Positions 27,617 through 41,177 of a stretch of DNA of 64,000 bases are shown one piece after another; the first letter of the stretch is position 1; each line of letters opens with the position of its first letter. The notes below the pieces were generated by a model. The model was not told the origin of the DNA, did not search any database, and was given only the letters and a program-made list of their open reading frames with translations. Made by a program: the position numbers and the translations under genes. Source of the stretch: Synechococcus sp. LA31 (GTDB lineage Bacteria > Cyanobacteriota > Cyanobacteriia > PCC-6307 > Cyanobiaceae); assembly GCF_018502385.1 (NCBI RefSeq), contig NZ_CP075523.1:1984001-2048000 (forward strand). Reading direction: 5' to 3'.

Positions 27617-28660
27617 TCATCCATAGCCATTGGGGTTAGAGCTCTGCCACAGCCAGCCATCACAACAAATGTCCTTCAGGCTGCGCCTGGTCTGCCAGCC
27701 CAGTTGTCGTTGGGCCTCGGCTGGATCCGCCACCGTGATGGCAGCATCACCCTCTCGGCGACTGGCCATGACATACGGGATGGGATGGCCGCATGCGGCT
27801 GCGAACGCCTCAATCACCTCCAACACTGAATGACCTTGACCGCTGCCCAAATTGAGGGTTAGCAACTGATCACCTCCGGCCAACATGGCCTCGAGCGCAG
27901 CCAGGTGCCCCTCGGCTAGATCCATCACGTGAATGTAATCGCGCACACCGGTTCCATCGGGAGTGGGCCAATCGCCACCGAACACCTGCACCTGTTCGCG
28001 TCGCCCCACCGCCACCTGGCTGATGAATGGAAACAGATTGTTGGGAATGCCGTTGGGATCTTCGCCGATACAACCGCTTGGATGAGCGCCCACAGGATTG
28101 AAATAGCGCAGGCTGGCAATGCGCCACCCCGCTTCACTCGCCACCAGATCGGCGAGCATGCGCTCCACCGCGGCCTTGGTGTGGCCGTAGGGATTAATGG
28201 GCCGGATGGGGGCCGCCTCCGGTATGGGAACCGAATCTGGATATCCATACAGCGTGGCGCTGCTGCTGAACACCAGCGTGCGGCAACCATGTTTCACCAT
28301 TGCGGCAAGGAGCTGTTGGCTCCCAGTCACATTGACGTCCCAATAGCGCAGGGGTTCAGCGACTGATTCGCCAACAGCCTTGAGACCAGCAAAGTGAATC
28401 ACGGCCTGGATGGGTGCCCCCGCAGCTACTCCAGCCGCAAAGGCACGCTCAAGATCAGCTGGATCGCGGATATCACCCTCAATCACTTGCAGACGCCCGG
28501 CAGCAGCGGGGCCAGCGAGTCGCGCCACACGCTTGAGAGCTTCCGGGGAACTATTGGCGAAATTGTCGAGAACAACCAGCTGATGGCCGGCTTCAAGGAG
28601 CACCAGGCAGGTGTGACTACCAATAAAACCCGCGCCGCCAGTGATCAGGATCTGGGTCAT
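27617..28660 (-). CDS. galE: UDP-glucose 4-epimerase
   Basis: 347 residues, normal for GalE. It interconverts UDP-glucose and UDP-galactose with bound NAD. The Rossmann motif GGAGFIGSHTCLVLLEAG is at the N-terminus, VIHFAGLKAVGES follows near residue 90, and SSSATLYG with YGHTKAAVE supplies the catalytic Ser and the Tyr-x-x-x-Lys pair. It starts 9 bases after glmS, so it is probably its operon partner. Confidence 0.95.
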   Translation of the reverse strand: MTQILITGGAGFIGSHTCLVLLEAGHQLVVLDNFANSSPEALKRVARLAGPAAAGRLQVIEGDIRDPADLERAFAAGVAAGAPIQAVIHFAGLKAVGESVAEPLRYWDVNVTGSQQLLAAMVKHGCRTLVFSSSATLYGYPDSVPIPEAAPIRPINPYGHTKAAVERMLADLVASEAGWRIASLRYFNPVGAHPSGCIGEDPNGIPNNLFPFISQVAVGRREQVQVFGGDWPTPDGTGVRDYIHVMDLAEGHLAALEAMLAGGDQLLTLNLGSGQGHSVLEVIEAFAAACGHPIPYVMASRREGDAAITVADPAEAQRQLGWQTRRSLKDICCDGWLWQSSNPNGYG

Positions 28661-28669
28661 GGCTTGGGT

Positions 28670-30562
<1,893 letters not shown>

Positions 30563-30575
30563 AACGCTGCCAACT

Positions 30576-30601
30576 ACAAAAAAGCCCGGCCAGAGCCGGG
30601 C
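30576..30601 (-). terminator. intrinsic terminator of psaC
   Basis: On the minus strand GCCCGGC and GCCGGGC form a 7-bp stem with a 4-base loop, followed by TTTTTTG. It lies after psaC and just 14 bases before the glmS start, so glmS must use a promoter overlapping it or readthrough. Confidence 0.85.
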
Positions 30602-30656
30602 CTGAGCTTATGAGAACACTGCAGCTGAGCCAGCCGCAGGCCGCTTCAGATCCGCC

Positions 30657-30971
<315 letters not shown>

Positions 30972-31031
30972 TCATACGGTGCAGGGCCGCTGCGGGCCGC
31001 CCCGTAGGATGCGGCGTCCGCCACACCGGCC

Positions 31032-31274
31032 ATGTCCCAGGAAGCGATCTTCGAGAAAGTCCGCTCGATTGTTGTCGAGCAACTGAGCGTTGACGCCGGC
31101 GAAGTGAAGCCGGAATCCAACTTCCAGAACGATCTGGGCGCTGACTCGCTCGACACCGTTGAGCTGGTGATGGCGCTTGAAGAAGCCTTCGACATCGAAA
31201 TTCCCGACGAAGCCGCTGAAGGCATCGCCACCGTGGGCGACGCCGTGAAGTACATCCAGGACAAGCAGGCCTGA
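31032..31274 (+). CDS. acpP: acyl carrier protein
   Basis: 80 residues, acidic. The phosphopantetheine-attachment serine is in [16 protein letters not shown]. It carries growing acyl chains in type II fatty-acid synthesis. It is followed seven bases later by fabF, the usual pairing. Confidence 0.97.
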   Translation: MSQEAIFEKVRSIVVEQLSVDAGEVKPESNFQNDLGADSLDTVELVMALEEAFDIEIPDEAAEGIATVGDAVKYIQDKQA

Positions 31275-31281
31275 GGAACTG

Positions 31282-32529
31282 ATGGTGGAGGGTCTCCACC
31301 GCGTCGTCGTTACAGGTCTCGGCGCGGTTACACCGATCGGCAACAACGTTGCTTCGTACTGGGAAGGCTTGAGCGCCGGGCGCAACGGGGTGGCTGCGAT
31401 CACCTTGTTCGACGCCTCTGCTCACGCCTGCCGCTTTGCCGCTGAGGTGAAGGATTTCGATCCCTCCGCCTACATCGAGCCGAAGGAAGCCAAGCGCTGG
31501 GATCGTTTTTGCCAGTTCGGCGTGGTGGCGGCCAAGCAGGCCGTGGCCGATGCTGGCCTCACAATCGACGACAGCAACGCTCACCGAGTGGGCACCGCCA
31601 TCGGCTCGGGCGTGGGCGGGCTACTGATGATGGAAACCCAGGCCCATGTGCTGGCCGACAAGGGTCCATCGCGGGTGAGCCCGTTCACGGTGCCGATGAT
31701 GATCCCCAACATGGCCACAGGCCTGACGGCGATTGCCATCGGGGCCAAAGGCCCAAGCACGGCCGTGGCGACAGCGTGTGCGGCCGGATCCAATGCCATT
31801 GGTGATGCCTTCCGCCTGATCCAGCTCGGCCACGCCGATGCGATGGTGTGCGGCGGCGCGGAATCGGCGATCACCCCCCTTGGTGTGGCTGGTTTCGCCA
31901 GCGCCAAGGCGCTCTCCTTCCGCAACGACGACCCCGCTACCGCAAGCCGTCCCTTCGATGCCGAGCGCGATGGCTTCGTGATCGGCGAGGGTGCCGGTGT
32001 GCTGGTGATCGAAAGCCTCGAGCACGCTCAGGCCCGGGGCGCCAAGATCCTCGCGGAGATCGTGGGCTACGGCATGACCTGCGATGCCCACCACATCACC
32101 TCCCCTTCACCAGGCGGTGTTGGCGGTGCTGAGGCGATGCGGCTGGCGCTTCGCGATGCGCGGCTGGAAGCCGAAGACGTTGACTACGTGAACGCCCACG
32201 GCACCAGCACCCCCGCCAACGATTCCAACGAGACCTCAGCGATCAAGGCATCGCTGGGTGAGCGTGCCCGCCAGATCCCGGTGAGCTCCACCAAATCGAT
32301 GACCGGCCACCTGTTGGGCGGCAGCGGCGGCATTGAAGCCGTGGCCGCCGTACTGGCCATTGGCCACAGTTTGGTGCCGCCTACCATCAACTACCAAAAT
32401 CCGGATCCTGCCTGTGATCTGGATGTCGTTCCCAATCAAGCCCGGGAACACAAACTGGATGTGGTGCTGTCCAACTCCTTCGGATTCGGCGGCCACAACG
32501 TTTGTCTGGCCTTCCGCCGACTGAACTAG
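31282..32529 (+). CDS. fabF: beta-ketoacyl-ACP synthase II
   Basis: 415 residues. It condenses malonyl-ACP with acyl-ACP. The catalytic Cys is in [14 protein letters not shown], and the two histidines are in [15 protein letters not shown] and [18 protein letters not shown] is near the C-terminus. It is the second gene of the acpP-fabF-tkt cluster. Confidence 0.97.
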   Translation: MVEGLHRVVVTGLGAVTPIGNNVASYWEGLSAGRNGVAAITLFDASAHACRFAAEVKDFDPSAYIEPKEAKRWDRFCQFGVVAAKQAVADAGLTIDDSNAHRVGTAIGSGVGGLLMMETQAHVLADKGPSRVSPFTVPMMIPNMATGLTAIAIGAKGPSTAVATACAAGSNAIGDAFRLIQLGHADAMVCGGAESAITPLGVAGFASAKALSFRNDDPATASRPFDAERDGFVIGEGAGVLVIESLEHAQARGAKILAEIVGYGMTCDAHHITSPSPGGVGGAEAMRLALRDARLEAEDVDYVNAHGTSTPANDSNETSAIKASLGERARQIPVSSTKSMTGHLLGGSGGIEAVAAVLAIGHSLVPPTINYQNPDPACDLDVVPNQAREHKLDVVLSNSFGFGGHNVCLAFRRLN

Positions 32530-32572
32530 TCCGCGGCTCAGCCCCTCACACCTTCTCCCTACCCGTATCCCC

Positions 32573-34588
32573 ATGGTCGCCGCACCCGTCGCTGGAAACC
32601 AGTCCGTCGACTCCCTTTGCGTCAACAGCATCCGCTTCCTGGCGGTCGACGCGATCAACAAGAGCAACTCGGGCCACCCGGGTCTGCCGATGGGTTGCGC
32701 GCCCATGGCCTACACCCTGTGGGACAAGTTCCTCAAGCACAACCCCAAGAATCCCAAGTGGTTCAACCGCGACCGCTTTGTGCTCTCAGCCGGCCACGGC
32801 TGCATGCTGCTCTACGCGCTGCTGCACCTGAGCGGTTACGACTCGGTGACCATCGAGGACATCAAGCAGTTCCGCCAGTGGGGATCCAAGACCCCCGGTC
32901 ACCCCGAAACCTTCGAGACCGCCGGTGTGGAAGTCACCACCGGCCCTCTCGGTCAGGGCATTGCCAACGCCGTGGGTCTGGCCATGGCCGAAGCCCATCT
33001 GGCGGCCAAGTTCAACAAGCCCGATTGCACGCTCGTTGATCACACCACCTACGTGATCATGGGCGACGGCTGCCACCAGGAAGGTGTGAGCGGCGAAGCC
33101 GCCTCCCTGGCCGGCCACCTGGGCTTGGGCAAGCTGATCGCCCTCTACGACGACAACCACATCACCATCGACGGAAACACCAATGTTTCCTTCACCGAGG
33201 ATGTGCTGAAGCGCTACGAGGCCTACGGCTGGCACACCATCCACGTGCAAGACGGCAACACTGACCTGGCTGGGATCGCCAAGGCCATCGAGGAAGCCAA
33301 GGCTGTCACCGATCGTCCGTCGATGATCAAGGTGACCACCACCATCGGCTACGGCTCCCCCAACAAAGCCAACACCGCCGGTGTGCATGGTGCTGCCCTC
33401 GGCGCTGATGAAGCCGCCCTCACCCGCAAGAACCTGGGCTGGGAGTACGGCGAGTTCGAAGTGCCCCAGGAGTCGTACAACCAATGGCGCCAGGCGATCG
33501 AGCGCGGTGCTGCCGCCGAAGGCGCCTGGAACGCCACCCTGGCCGACTACCGCGCCAAGTACCCCACCGAAGCCGCCCAGTTCGAGCGTCAGCTGCGTGG
33601 TGAGCTGCCCCAGGGCTGGGATGCAGGCCTCCCCAGCTACAGCGCTGATGACAAGGGCCTGGCCACACGCCAGCACTCCTACAACTGCCTCAACGCCATC
33701 GGCCCCAACCTGCCCGAGCTGATCGGTGGTTCCGCCGACCTCACCCACTCCAACCTCACCGACATCAAAGGTGAGGGTGGTTTCCAGAAGGGTGCTGAAG
33801 CCAACCGCTACCTGCACTTCGGTGTGCGCGAGCACGCCATGGGCGCCATCCTCAATGGCCTCGCTTATCACGGCAGCGGTCTGGTGCCCTACGGCGGCAC
33901 CTTCGCCGTGTTCGCCGGCTACATGCTCGGCGCCATGCGCCTCTCGGCCCTGAGCGAACTGGGTGTGATCTACGTGCTCACCCACGACTCCATCGGCCTG
34001 GGTGAAGACGGCCCCACCCACCAGCCGATCGAAACCCTGGCCAGCCTGCGCGCGATCCCCAACATGCTGGTGATGCGTCCCGGCGACGGCAACGAAACCA
34101 GCGGTGCCTACCAGGTAGCCGTGGCCAACCGCCACCGCCCCACCGTGCTGTTCCTCAGCCGTCAGGCCATGGCTAACCAGGCTGGCTCCAAGGCCGGCCA
34201 CGTGGCCAAGGGTGGCTACATCCTTGAAGACAGCAACGGCACCCCCGACCTGATCCTGATCGGCACCGGTACCGAGCTCGATCTCTGCGTGAAGGCGGCA
34301 GCCCAGCTGCGCGCCGAAGGCAAGAACGTGCGCGTGGTGTCGATGCCCTGCGTGGAGCTGTTCGAAGAGCAAGACGCCGCTTATCGCGAGAGCGTGCTGC
34401 CCGCCGCCTGCCGCAAGCGCCTGGTGGTGGAAGCCTCCAGCAGCTTCGGCTGGCACAAGTTCACCGGCTTCGACGGCGACAGCGTGTCGATCGACCGCTT
34501 CGGCGCCTCCGCCCCCGGCCCGCTGCTGCTTGAGAAGTTCGGCTTCACCGTGGACAACGTGGTGGCCAAGGCCAAGGCCCTGGGCTGA
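32573..34588 (+). CDS. tkt: transketolase
   Basis: 671 residues. It transfers two-carbon units in the Calvin cycle and pentose phosphate pathway. The ThDP motif [20 protein letters not shown], the N-terminal [15 protein letters not shown] and the central [13 protein letters not shown] are all intact. An intrinsic terminator follows the gene. The long antisense frame over this gene is a shadow. Confidence 0.97.
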   Translation: MVAAPVAGNQSVDSLCVNSIRFLAVDAINKSNSGHPGLPMGCAPMAYTLWDKFLKHNPKNPKWFNRDRFVLSAGHGCMLLYALLHLSGYDSVTIEDIKQFRQWGSKTPGHPETFETAGVEVTTGPLGQGIANAVGLAMAEAHLAAKFNKPDCTLVDHTTYVIMGDGCHQEGVSGEAASLAGHLGLGKLIALYDDNHITIDGNTNVSFTEDVLKRYEAYGWHTIHVQDGNTDLAGIAKAIEEAKAVTDRPSMIKVTTTIGYGSPNKANTAGVHGAALGADEAALTRKNLGWEYGEFEVPQESYNQWRQAIERGAAAEGAWNATLADYRAKYPTEAAQFERQLRGELPQGWDAGLPSYSADDKGLATRQHSYNCLNAIGPNLPELIGGSADLTHSNLTDIKGEGGFQKGAEANRYLHFGVREHAMGAILNGLAYHGSGLVPYGGTFAVFAGYMLGAMRLSALSELGVIYVLTHDSIGLGEDGPTHQPIETLASLRAIPNMLVMRPGDGNETSGAYQVAVANRHRPTVLFLSRQAMANQAGSKAGHVAKGGYILEDSNGTPDLILIGTGTELDLCVKAAAQLRAEGKNVRVVSMPCVELFEEQDAAYRESVLPAACRKRLVVEASSSFGWHKFTGFDGDSVSIDRFGASAPGPLLLEKFGFTVDNVVAKAKALG

Positions 34589-34612
34589 TCACCCGGCGCG
34601 CAGCATCCTGTG

Positions 34613-34638
34613 GCCCCGACTGAGTCGGGGCTTTTTTC
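34613..34638 (+). terminator. intrinsic terminator after tkt
   Basis: A 7-bp stem (34613-34619 with 34625-34631, loop CTGAG) is followed by TTTTTT. Confidence 0.92.
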
Positions 34639-34664
34639 TTGCCAATGCGTTGGAGTCCAGGGCC

Positions 34665-36525
<1,861 letters not shown>

Positions 36526-36591
36526 CTACGGCGAAAGTGAAGAAGCCGGCAAAACCGGCAACAACGGGGCGCAGCCTGAGGTTCTCTTCTC

Positions 36592-36668
36592 ACTTCCCTG
36601 CGCCGGCATGACCCGGATCAGGTTCGGAGGGTGTGATCTCAGCCCCAAGCAGGGGCACCCCTAGTGAC
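36592..36668 (-). promoter_or_regulatory. TPP (THI-box) riboswitch upstream of thiC
   Basis: On the minus strand the conserved blocks GGGGTGCCC, GGCTGAGATCACACCC and GAACCTGATCCGGGTCATGCC followed by GCGCAGGGA occur in order, the thi-box consensus. About 33 bases downstream a GCCGG/CCGGC stem (36545-36559) followed by a T-rich stretch lies before the thiC start and could be the terminator-type expression platform. Confidence 0.95.
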
Positions 36669-36710
36669 ACTCGAAACCTAGCAAGGCCGTCATCCAGCCG
36701 GCCGCAGCGC

Positions 36711-37301
36711 CTAGGCCTGCAGACCATTCAGGGCGGCACCCACCACCCGGTGATCGCTGTCGTGTTGGAGCTGAGCCAGCAAGGCCCGCGCCTCCGCCAC
36801 CTCAGACGCCTCGGGCGCACCCTCCCGAGCGAGGCGGCCCAGGACCTCCGTACCGCCCACCCGCACCGTGCCATCGGCATCGGCCACCGCCAGCCGGCCA
36901 ATCTCCAGCAACTGATCGGCCGCCATCTCAGGGTGCTCCGCCACGGCGGAGAGCACGCTGCAGCGCAGCAACCATTCGTGTTCCCGCTGAAAAGCCTCCA
37001 GCAACAGGGGCCAGGCGCGCTGCAGGCCGTGGCTCACCAGGGCGTTGGCGGCTTCCGCCCGCACAGCCACCTCAGGGTCGTGGCGAAGGGTGTGAACCAA
37101 GGGCTCCCAGCCGGCGGGGGTGGGCTTATGGCCGAGGCCAGAGCAGCTGAGCTGGCGCAGCAGCATGTCGCTCTGCTGCAGCCCAAGCAGCAGCAGCGGT
37201 TCCGCCTGCTCTGGAGTGGCCTCCACCAGGCTGGCCAGGGCGGGACGAGCGCGGCCTGGGTTGTCGGAGGCAATGGCCTCCCGCAGTGCATCGAAGTTCA
37301 T
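36711..37301 (-). CDS. HEAT-repeat protein
   Basis: 196 residues made of helical repeats of about 30 residues (DPEVAVRAEAANALVSHGL; EWLLRCSVLSAVAEHPEMAA; DGTVRVGGTEVLGRLAREG), the PBS-lyase HEAT-like type. In cyanobacteria such proteins include phycobilin lyases and NblB-like factors, but short ones of this kind often act as binding scaffolds. It ends the ruvB operon, so no phycobilisome role is implied by context. Confidence 0.8.
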   Translation of the reverse strand: MNFDALREAIASDNPGRARPALASLVEATPEQAEPLLLLGLQQSDMLLRQLSCSGLGHKPTPAGWEPLVHTLRHDPEVAVRAEAANALVSHGLQRAWPLLLEAFQREHEWLLRCSVLSAVAEHPEMAADQLLEIGRLAVADADGTVRVGGTEVLGRLAREGAPEASEVAEARALLAQLQHDSDHRVVGAALNGLQA

Positions 37302-37329
37302 GCCGTCTCGCTGTGGGGCTCAGTCTGGG

Positions 37330-37554
37330 TCAGCACTCACCGCGGTTGTCTCGAAGGGCTTCGAGCAGCGCCCGCCGCCGCCGCCGCCAACTCCAGGCGC
37401 TCTGCAGCAGCAAGGCCACGCCAATCACCAAAGCAGGCACCGCCTGCAGCCGATCCGACCCCTGCCGTAGCGCCACCCCCGCCAGGCCAAGCAGGATCAA
37501 GAGCGGCGTGGCTAGCGCCAGCAAGTCACGGCTGAAGCGCGAACGGTTCGCCAT
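37330..37554 (-). CDS. DUF3188 small membrane protein
   Basis: 74 residues with two hydrophobic segments (LLALATPLLILLGLAGVALR and AVPALVIGVALLLQSAW) followed by a basic WRRRRRALLEAL tail. This matches the cyanobacterial DUF3188 family of unknown function. Its start shares one base with the stop of the M20 peptidase gene (TGATG), indicating coupled translation. Confidence 0.75.
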   Translation of the reverse strand: MANRSRFSRDLLALATPLLILLGLAGVALRQGSDRLQAVPALVIGVALLLQSAWSWRRRRRALLEALRDNRGEC

Positions 37555-38747
37555 CAGGCCTGGGTTTCGATCCAGCGCAACAGGCTGGCGCTGAGCACTT
37601 CCACGCCCACGGCCAGACAGGCTTCATCCGGGCGGAAACTGCTGCTGTGGAGCGGCGTGCAGCCCTCAGGGCCCGCCACCCCCAGGCGAAACATGGTGCC
37701 CCGGGTGCCCTGCTGCAGCTCGGCGAAATCTTCTGCACCGAGGGAGGGCTGCTCCAGCCACTGCACCTGGTTGCGCCCCAGCAGATCGCTGGCAGCGTCG
37801 GCCACCAGCTGGGTGAGCTCGGGATCGTTGTGAACCGGTGGGGAGATACAGCGGTAGCGCACCCGGGCCTCGCCGCCGTAACCGGTGCAGATCGCCTGCA
37901 CGGTTTCCTCGATCCAACCGGGCAGCTGGGCATGCAGCTCCAGATCCAGGCAGCGCACCGTGCCCAGCAGGCGCACGTGGTCGGCGATCACATTGAACGC
38001 TTTGCCCCCCTCGATCCGCCCAAAGCTCACCACCACCGGATGCAGGGCATCGAGGCGGCGGCTGATCGCCTCCTGCAGGCCGCTCACCACCCGGGCCGCG
38101 ATCCAGATCGCATCGGTGCTTTGGTGGGGCCGGGCGCCGTGCCCGCCCTCGCCGAGCACCTCCACCTCGAGCTCCCCGGCCGCCGCCGTGAGGCTGCCGC
38201 TGCGCACGCCAATGCTGCCCGCCGCCAGGCTCGGGAACACGTGCACACCGAAGAGGGCGTCGACGCCCTCCATGGCCCCATCGGCCAGCATCCAGGCCGC
38301 CCCCTGGGCGGTTTCCTCTGCCGGCTGGAACAACAGCCGCACCTGGGCGCTCAGCTGCTCGGCCAGCGGTGCCAGCATCCGCGCCACACCAAGCCCCACC
38401 GTGGTGTGGATGTCGTGGCCGCAGGCATGCATCAGACCCTGATGCACCGAAGCGAAGGGCACACCGCTGCGCTCCTCCACGGGAAGGGCGTCCATATCCA
38501 CCCGCAACGCAACCCGTGGCGTGGGTTGGCCCGCGGGGGTATGGGACGGGCCCAGCTCGGCCACAACGCCGGTGCGACCCACCCCTTCCTGCACCCGCCA
38601 ACCGAGGCTGCGCAGTTCACCCGCCACCAGAGCGGCGGTTTGATGTTCGTTGCCACTCAGTTCGGGATGGGCATGCAGATGGCGGCGAATCGCCACCAAC
38701 TCCGGCAGCTGCTCCGCCACAGCGGCCTTGAGCTGCGCTGCCTTCAT
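37554..38747 (-). CDS. M20D-family amidohydrolase
   Basis: 397 residues. RRHLHAHPELSGNEHQT, ALRVDMDALPVEE, ACGHDIHTTVGLG and QPAEETAQGA are the metal-binding and catalytic motifs of the hippurate hydrolase / N-acyl-L-amino-acid amidohydrolase group. A lid/dimerisation domain sits in the middle (GHGARPHQSTDAI). It hydrolyses an N-acyl amino acid in the cytoplasm; which one is unknown. It overlaps the upstream TPR gene by 4 bases. Confidence 0.93.
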   Translation of the reverse strand: MKAAQLKAAVAEQLPELVAIRRHLHAHPELSGNEHQTAALVAGELRSLGWRVQEGVGRTGVVAELGPSHTPAGQPTPRVALRVDMDALPVEERSGVPFASVHQGLMHACGHDIHTTVGLGVARMLAPLAEQLSAQVRLLFQPAEETAQGAAWMLADGAMEGVDALFGVHVFPSLAAGSIGVRSGSLTAAAGELEVEVLGEGGHGARPHQSTDAIWIAARVVSGLQEAISRRLDALHPVVVSFGRIEGGKAFNVIADHVRLLGTVRCLDLELHAQLPGWIEETVQAICTGYGGEARVRYRCISPPVHNDPELTQLVADAASDLLGRNQVQWLEQPSLGAEDFAELQQGTRGTMFRLGVAGPEGCTPLHSSSFRPDEACLAVGVEVLSASLLRWIETQA

Positions 38748-39514
38748 CCGTTATCCAGAGCCAAGAAATCGCTGAGAGCCTGCACTGGCTCCGGAGGCCA
38801 GCGTCGTATCTCCAGCAACCATTCTGGCTGGCGGTAGCGCGGATCGAGCCCCGAAGCCGAAGCCCAGTGGCTTTCCGCTTCACCCCGAGCCCCTTGCCGC
38901 CAAAGCAGTGCTGTAAGGCCAGCACGCGCATCGGCAAACAACGGGTAGCGGCGGATCACGCGGCGCAGCTCTGTTTCGGCCTGGTCCAGCTCCCCGAGCT
39001 GAAACGCCGCAAGAGCTGCACTGGAGCGGGCCATGGCAAACCCCGGGCGGGCATCGGCGGCCTCCACGAAGCTGAGCCGGGCCGCGGGCCAGTCGCCCCG
39101 GGAGCCCTGCACATTGCCCAGGTTGTAAAGAGCGGAGGCATCGGGAGGATCACCGGCGGCCGCATCGGCCTCCAGGATCCAGCGGTAATCGGCTTCAGCC
39201 GCATCCCAGCGCTTGAGGGCCTCTTCGGCGGTGCCGCGATTGAGATGGGGATCGGGGCTGACGGGATCCAGCTCCATGGCCTGGGTTTGATCGGCGATCG
39301 CCGCTTCGGCATCACCCAGGGCCAGCCGCACGTTGCCGCGATTGCTCCACGCCGCCGCATCAGCTGGTGCCAGCTCGATCACCTGATCCCACAGGGGCAG
39401 GGCCCGGGCGAAATCACCCGCACGGCTGGCGCTGAGCGCCTGATCAAACAGTTGCGGCAACGCGGCCGAGACAGCCAGCTGCAGGCTGAGGATCAAGCCA
39501 AGGAGAGTGCTCAT
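38744..39514 (-). CDS. TPR-repeat protein with signal peptide
   Basis: 256 residues. The N-terminus [20 protein letters not shown] looks like a cleavable signal peptide. At least four TPR units follow ([80 protein letters not shown]). It is probably a periplasmic or lumenal scaffold. It is coupled to ruvB upstream and to the amidohydrolase downstream by ATGA overlaps. Confidence 0.88.
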   Translation of the reverse strand: MSTLLGLILSLQLAVSAALPQLFDQALSASRAGDFARALPLWDQVIELAPADAAAWSNRGNVRLALGDAEAAIADQTQAMELDPVSPDPHLNRGTAEEALKRWDAAEADYRWILEADAAAGDPPDASALYNLGNVQGSRGDWPAARLSFVEAADARPGFAMARSSAALAAFQLGELDQAETELRRVIRRYPLFADARAGLTALLWRQGARGEAESHWASASGLDPRYRQPEWLLEIRRWPPEPVQALSDFLALDNG

Positions 39515-40611
39515 GCAGCCGCTGGTTCGGGATGGGCCTGCAGGTGGGCCAGGCCGGCTTCGGTGATCACGCGACCGCGGGGGGTGCGCTGCAGCAGGCC
39601 CTGCTGCAACAGAAAGGGCTCCACCACGGCCTCGAGGGTGGCGGGATCTTCGCCAAGGCCTGCGGCAAGGGTGTCGAGCCCCACCGGACCGCCGCCATAG
39701 CCGTGCTGGAGCAGATGCAACAGGCGGCGATCACTGGCATCCAGGCCACGGCCATCCACCCGGTGCAGGCTCAGCGCTTCCTCCACCAGGTCAGCCCCCA
39801 CGCTGCCGTGGCCGCCGACGGCCGCCACATCCCGCACCCGCCGCAGCAAGCGATTGGCGATGCGGGGGGTGCCGCGGCAGCGGCGCGCCACTTCCAAAGC
39901 TGCAGCGCTGTCGAGATCGATCTGGAGCAAACCGGCGGCCCGCGACACGATCGCCTGCAGGTCGTCGATCCCGTAGAACTCCAGCCGCTGGATCAAGCCG
40001 AAGCGATCCCGCAAGGGCGAGCTGAGCGAGCCGGCGCGGGTGGTGGCACCCACCAAGGTGAACGGCGCAACCGGCAGGCTGCGGGTGCGGGCCGTGGTGC
40101 CTTTGCCCACGGTGAGATCGAGCCGGAAATCTTCCATCGCTGGATAGAGGATTTCCTCGGCCACGCGGTTGAGCCGGTGGATCTCATCGATGAACAGCAG
40201 CTCGCGCGGCTCCAAATTCACCAGCAGGCCCACGATGTCGCGCGGACGCTCCAGGGCGGGTGCGCTGGTGATGCGACAGCGCACACCCAGCTCTTCGGCC
40301 AACACCAGAGCCATGGTGGTTTTGCCCAGGCCTGGCGGGCCATAAAGCAGCACGTGATCGAGCGCTTCCTCGCGTGCGCGGGTGGCTTCCACCGCAATGC
40401 CCAACACTTGCTTGAGCTCCCGCTGGCCGATGTAATCGGCCAGCCGCCGCGGCCGCAGTGAGTCTTCCCGCTGGATCGGAGCCTCTGGTGCGTGGGCCGG
40501 AGCCACGGCTGCCCGCTCCTCGCCAGCCGCGGCCGCGGGATCCACCAGGCGCCGGGGCTGCCGCGGCCCGCGAGCGGCGGCGGAGCCTGATCCGGAAGAC
40601 ACGATCGCCAT
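39511..40611 (-). CDS. ruvB: Holliday junction branch-migration helicase RuvB
   Basis: 366 residues. Walker [19 protein letters not shown], Walker [16 protein letters not shown], sensor [18 protein letters not shown] and the C-terminal winged helix [12 protein letters not shown] are present. The extra N-terminal ~45 residues are Ala/Arg/Pro-rich. It is the first gene of a five-gene minus-strand operon. RuvA and RuvC are not in the window. Confidence 0.96.
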   Translation of the reverse strand: MAIVSSGSGSAAARGPRQPRRLVDPAAAAGEERAAVAPAHAPEAPIQREDSLRPRRLADYIGQRELKQVLGIAVEATRAREEALDHVLLYGPPGLGKTTMALVLAEELGVRCRITSAPALERPRDIVGLLVNLEPRELLFIDEIHRLNRVAEEILYPAMEDFRLDLTVGKGTTARTRSLPVAPFTLVGATTRAGSLSSPLRDRFGLIQRLEFYGIDDLQAIVSRAAGLLQIDLDSAAALEVARRCRGTPRIANRLLRRVRDVAAVGGHGSVGADLVEEALSLHRVDGRGLDASDRRLLHLLQHGYGGGPVGLDTLAAGLGEDPATLEAVVEPFLLQQGLLQRTPRGRVITEAGLAHLQAHPEPAAA

Positions 40612-40679
40612 CGCTCGAGGGTACCGGCGCTGGCGACGGCGCGGGAGATCCCTAGGGTCGGGGCAGTGATGGATCCGTT

Positions 40680-41177
40680 ATGGCCAAGGGCGGGGGCAAA
40701 AAGAATGCCAAGGCCCTGCGGGATGCCGCCAACAAGCTGCTGGCCGACAACCGCTTCGCGCGCCATCAATACGAGATTCTCGAAACCTTGGAGTGCGGCA
40801 TCGAGCTTGTGGGCACGGAGGTGAAATCGATCCGATCGGGCCAGGTGAATCTGCGCGATGGCTTCTGCCTGATCCGCAACGGCCAGATGCAGCTGCACAA
40901 CGTGCACATCTCACCCCACAGCCACGCCGGCGCCTACTTCAACCACGAGCCGCTGCGGGTGCGTCAGCTGCTGGCCCACCGCCGCGAGATCGACAAGCTG
41001 CGCGTGGCCCTCGATCAGAAAGGCCTCACCTTGATTCCGCTCAACCTGCACCTCAAGGGTTCCTGGATCAAGGCCACCATCGGCCTGGGCAAAGGCCGCA
41101 AGCTGCACGACAAACGCCAGGAAGAGCGCCGTAAGCAAGACATCAAAGACGCCAAAGCCGCCATCGCCCGCTACTGA
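40680..41177 (+). CDS. smpB: SsrA-binding protein
   Basis: 165 residues. [35 protein letters not shown] and [15 protein letters not shown] match SmpB, which delivers tmRNA to stalled ribosomes. Its tail overlaps the convergent kinase-like gene by 7 bases. No tmRNA gene is in the window. Confidence 0.96.
   Translation: MAKGGGKKNAKALRDAANKLLADNRFARHQYEILETLECGIELVGTEVKSIRSGQVNLRDGFCLIRNGQMQLHNVHISPHSHAGAYFNHEPLRVRQLLAHRREIDKLRVALDQKGLTLIPLNLHLKGSWIKATIGLGKGRKLHDKRQEERRKQDIKDAKAAIARY

Noticed and set aside
30563-30656. glmS ribozyme
   Set aside because: The leader is short and occupied by the psaC terminator, with no ribozyme core sequence.
32786-34456. 556-residue minus-strand frame over tkt
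   Set aside because: Gly/Val/His-rich antisense of a highly expressed high-G+C gene; no recognisable motif.
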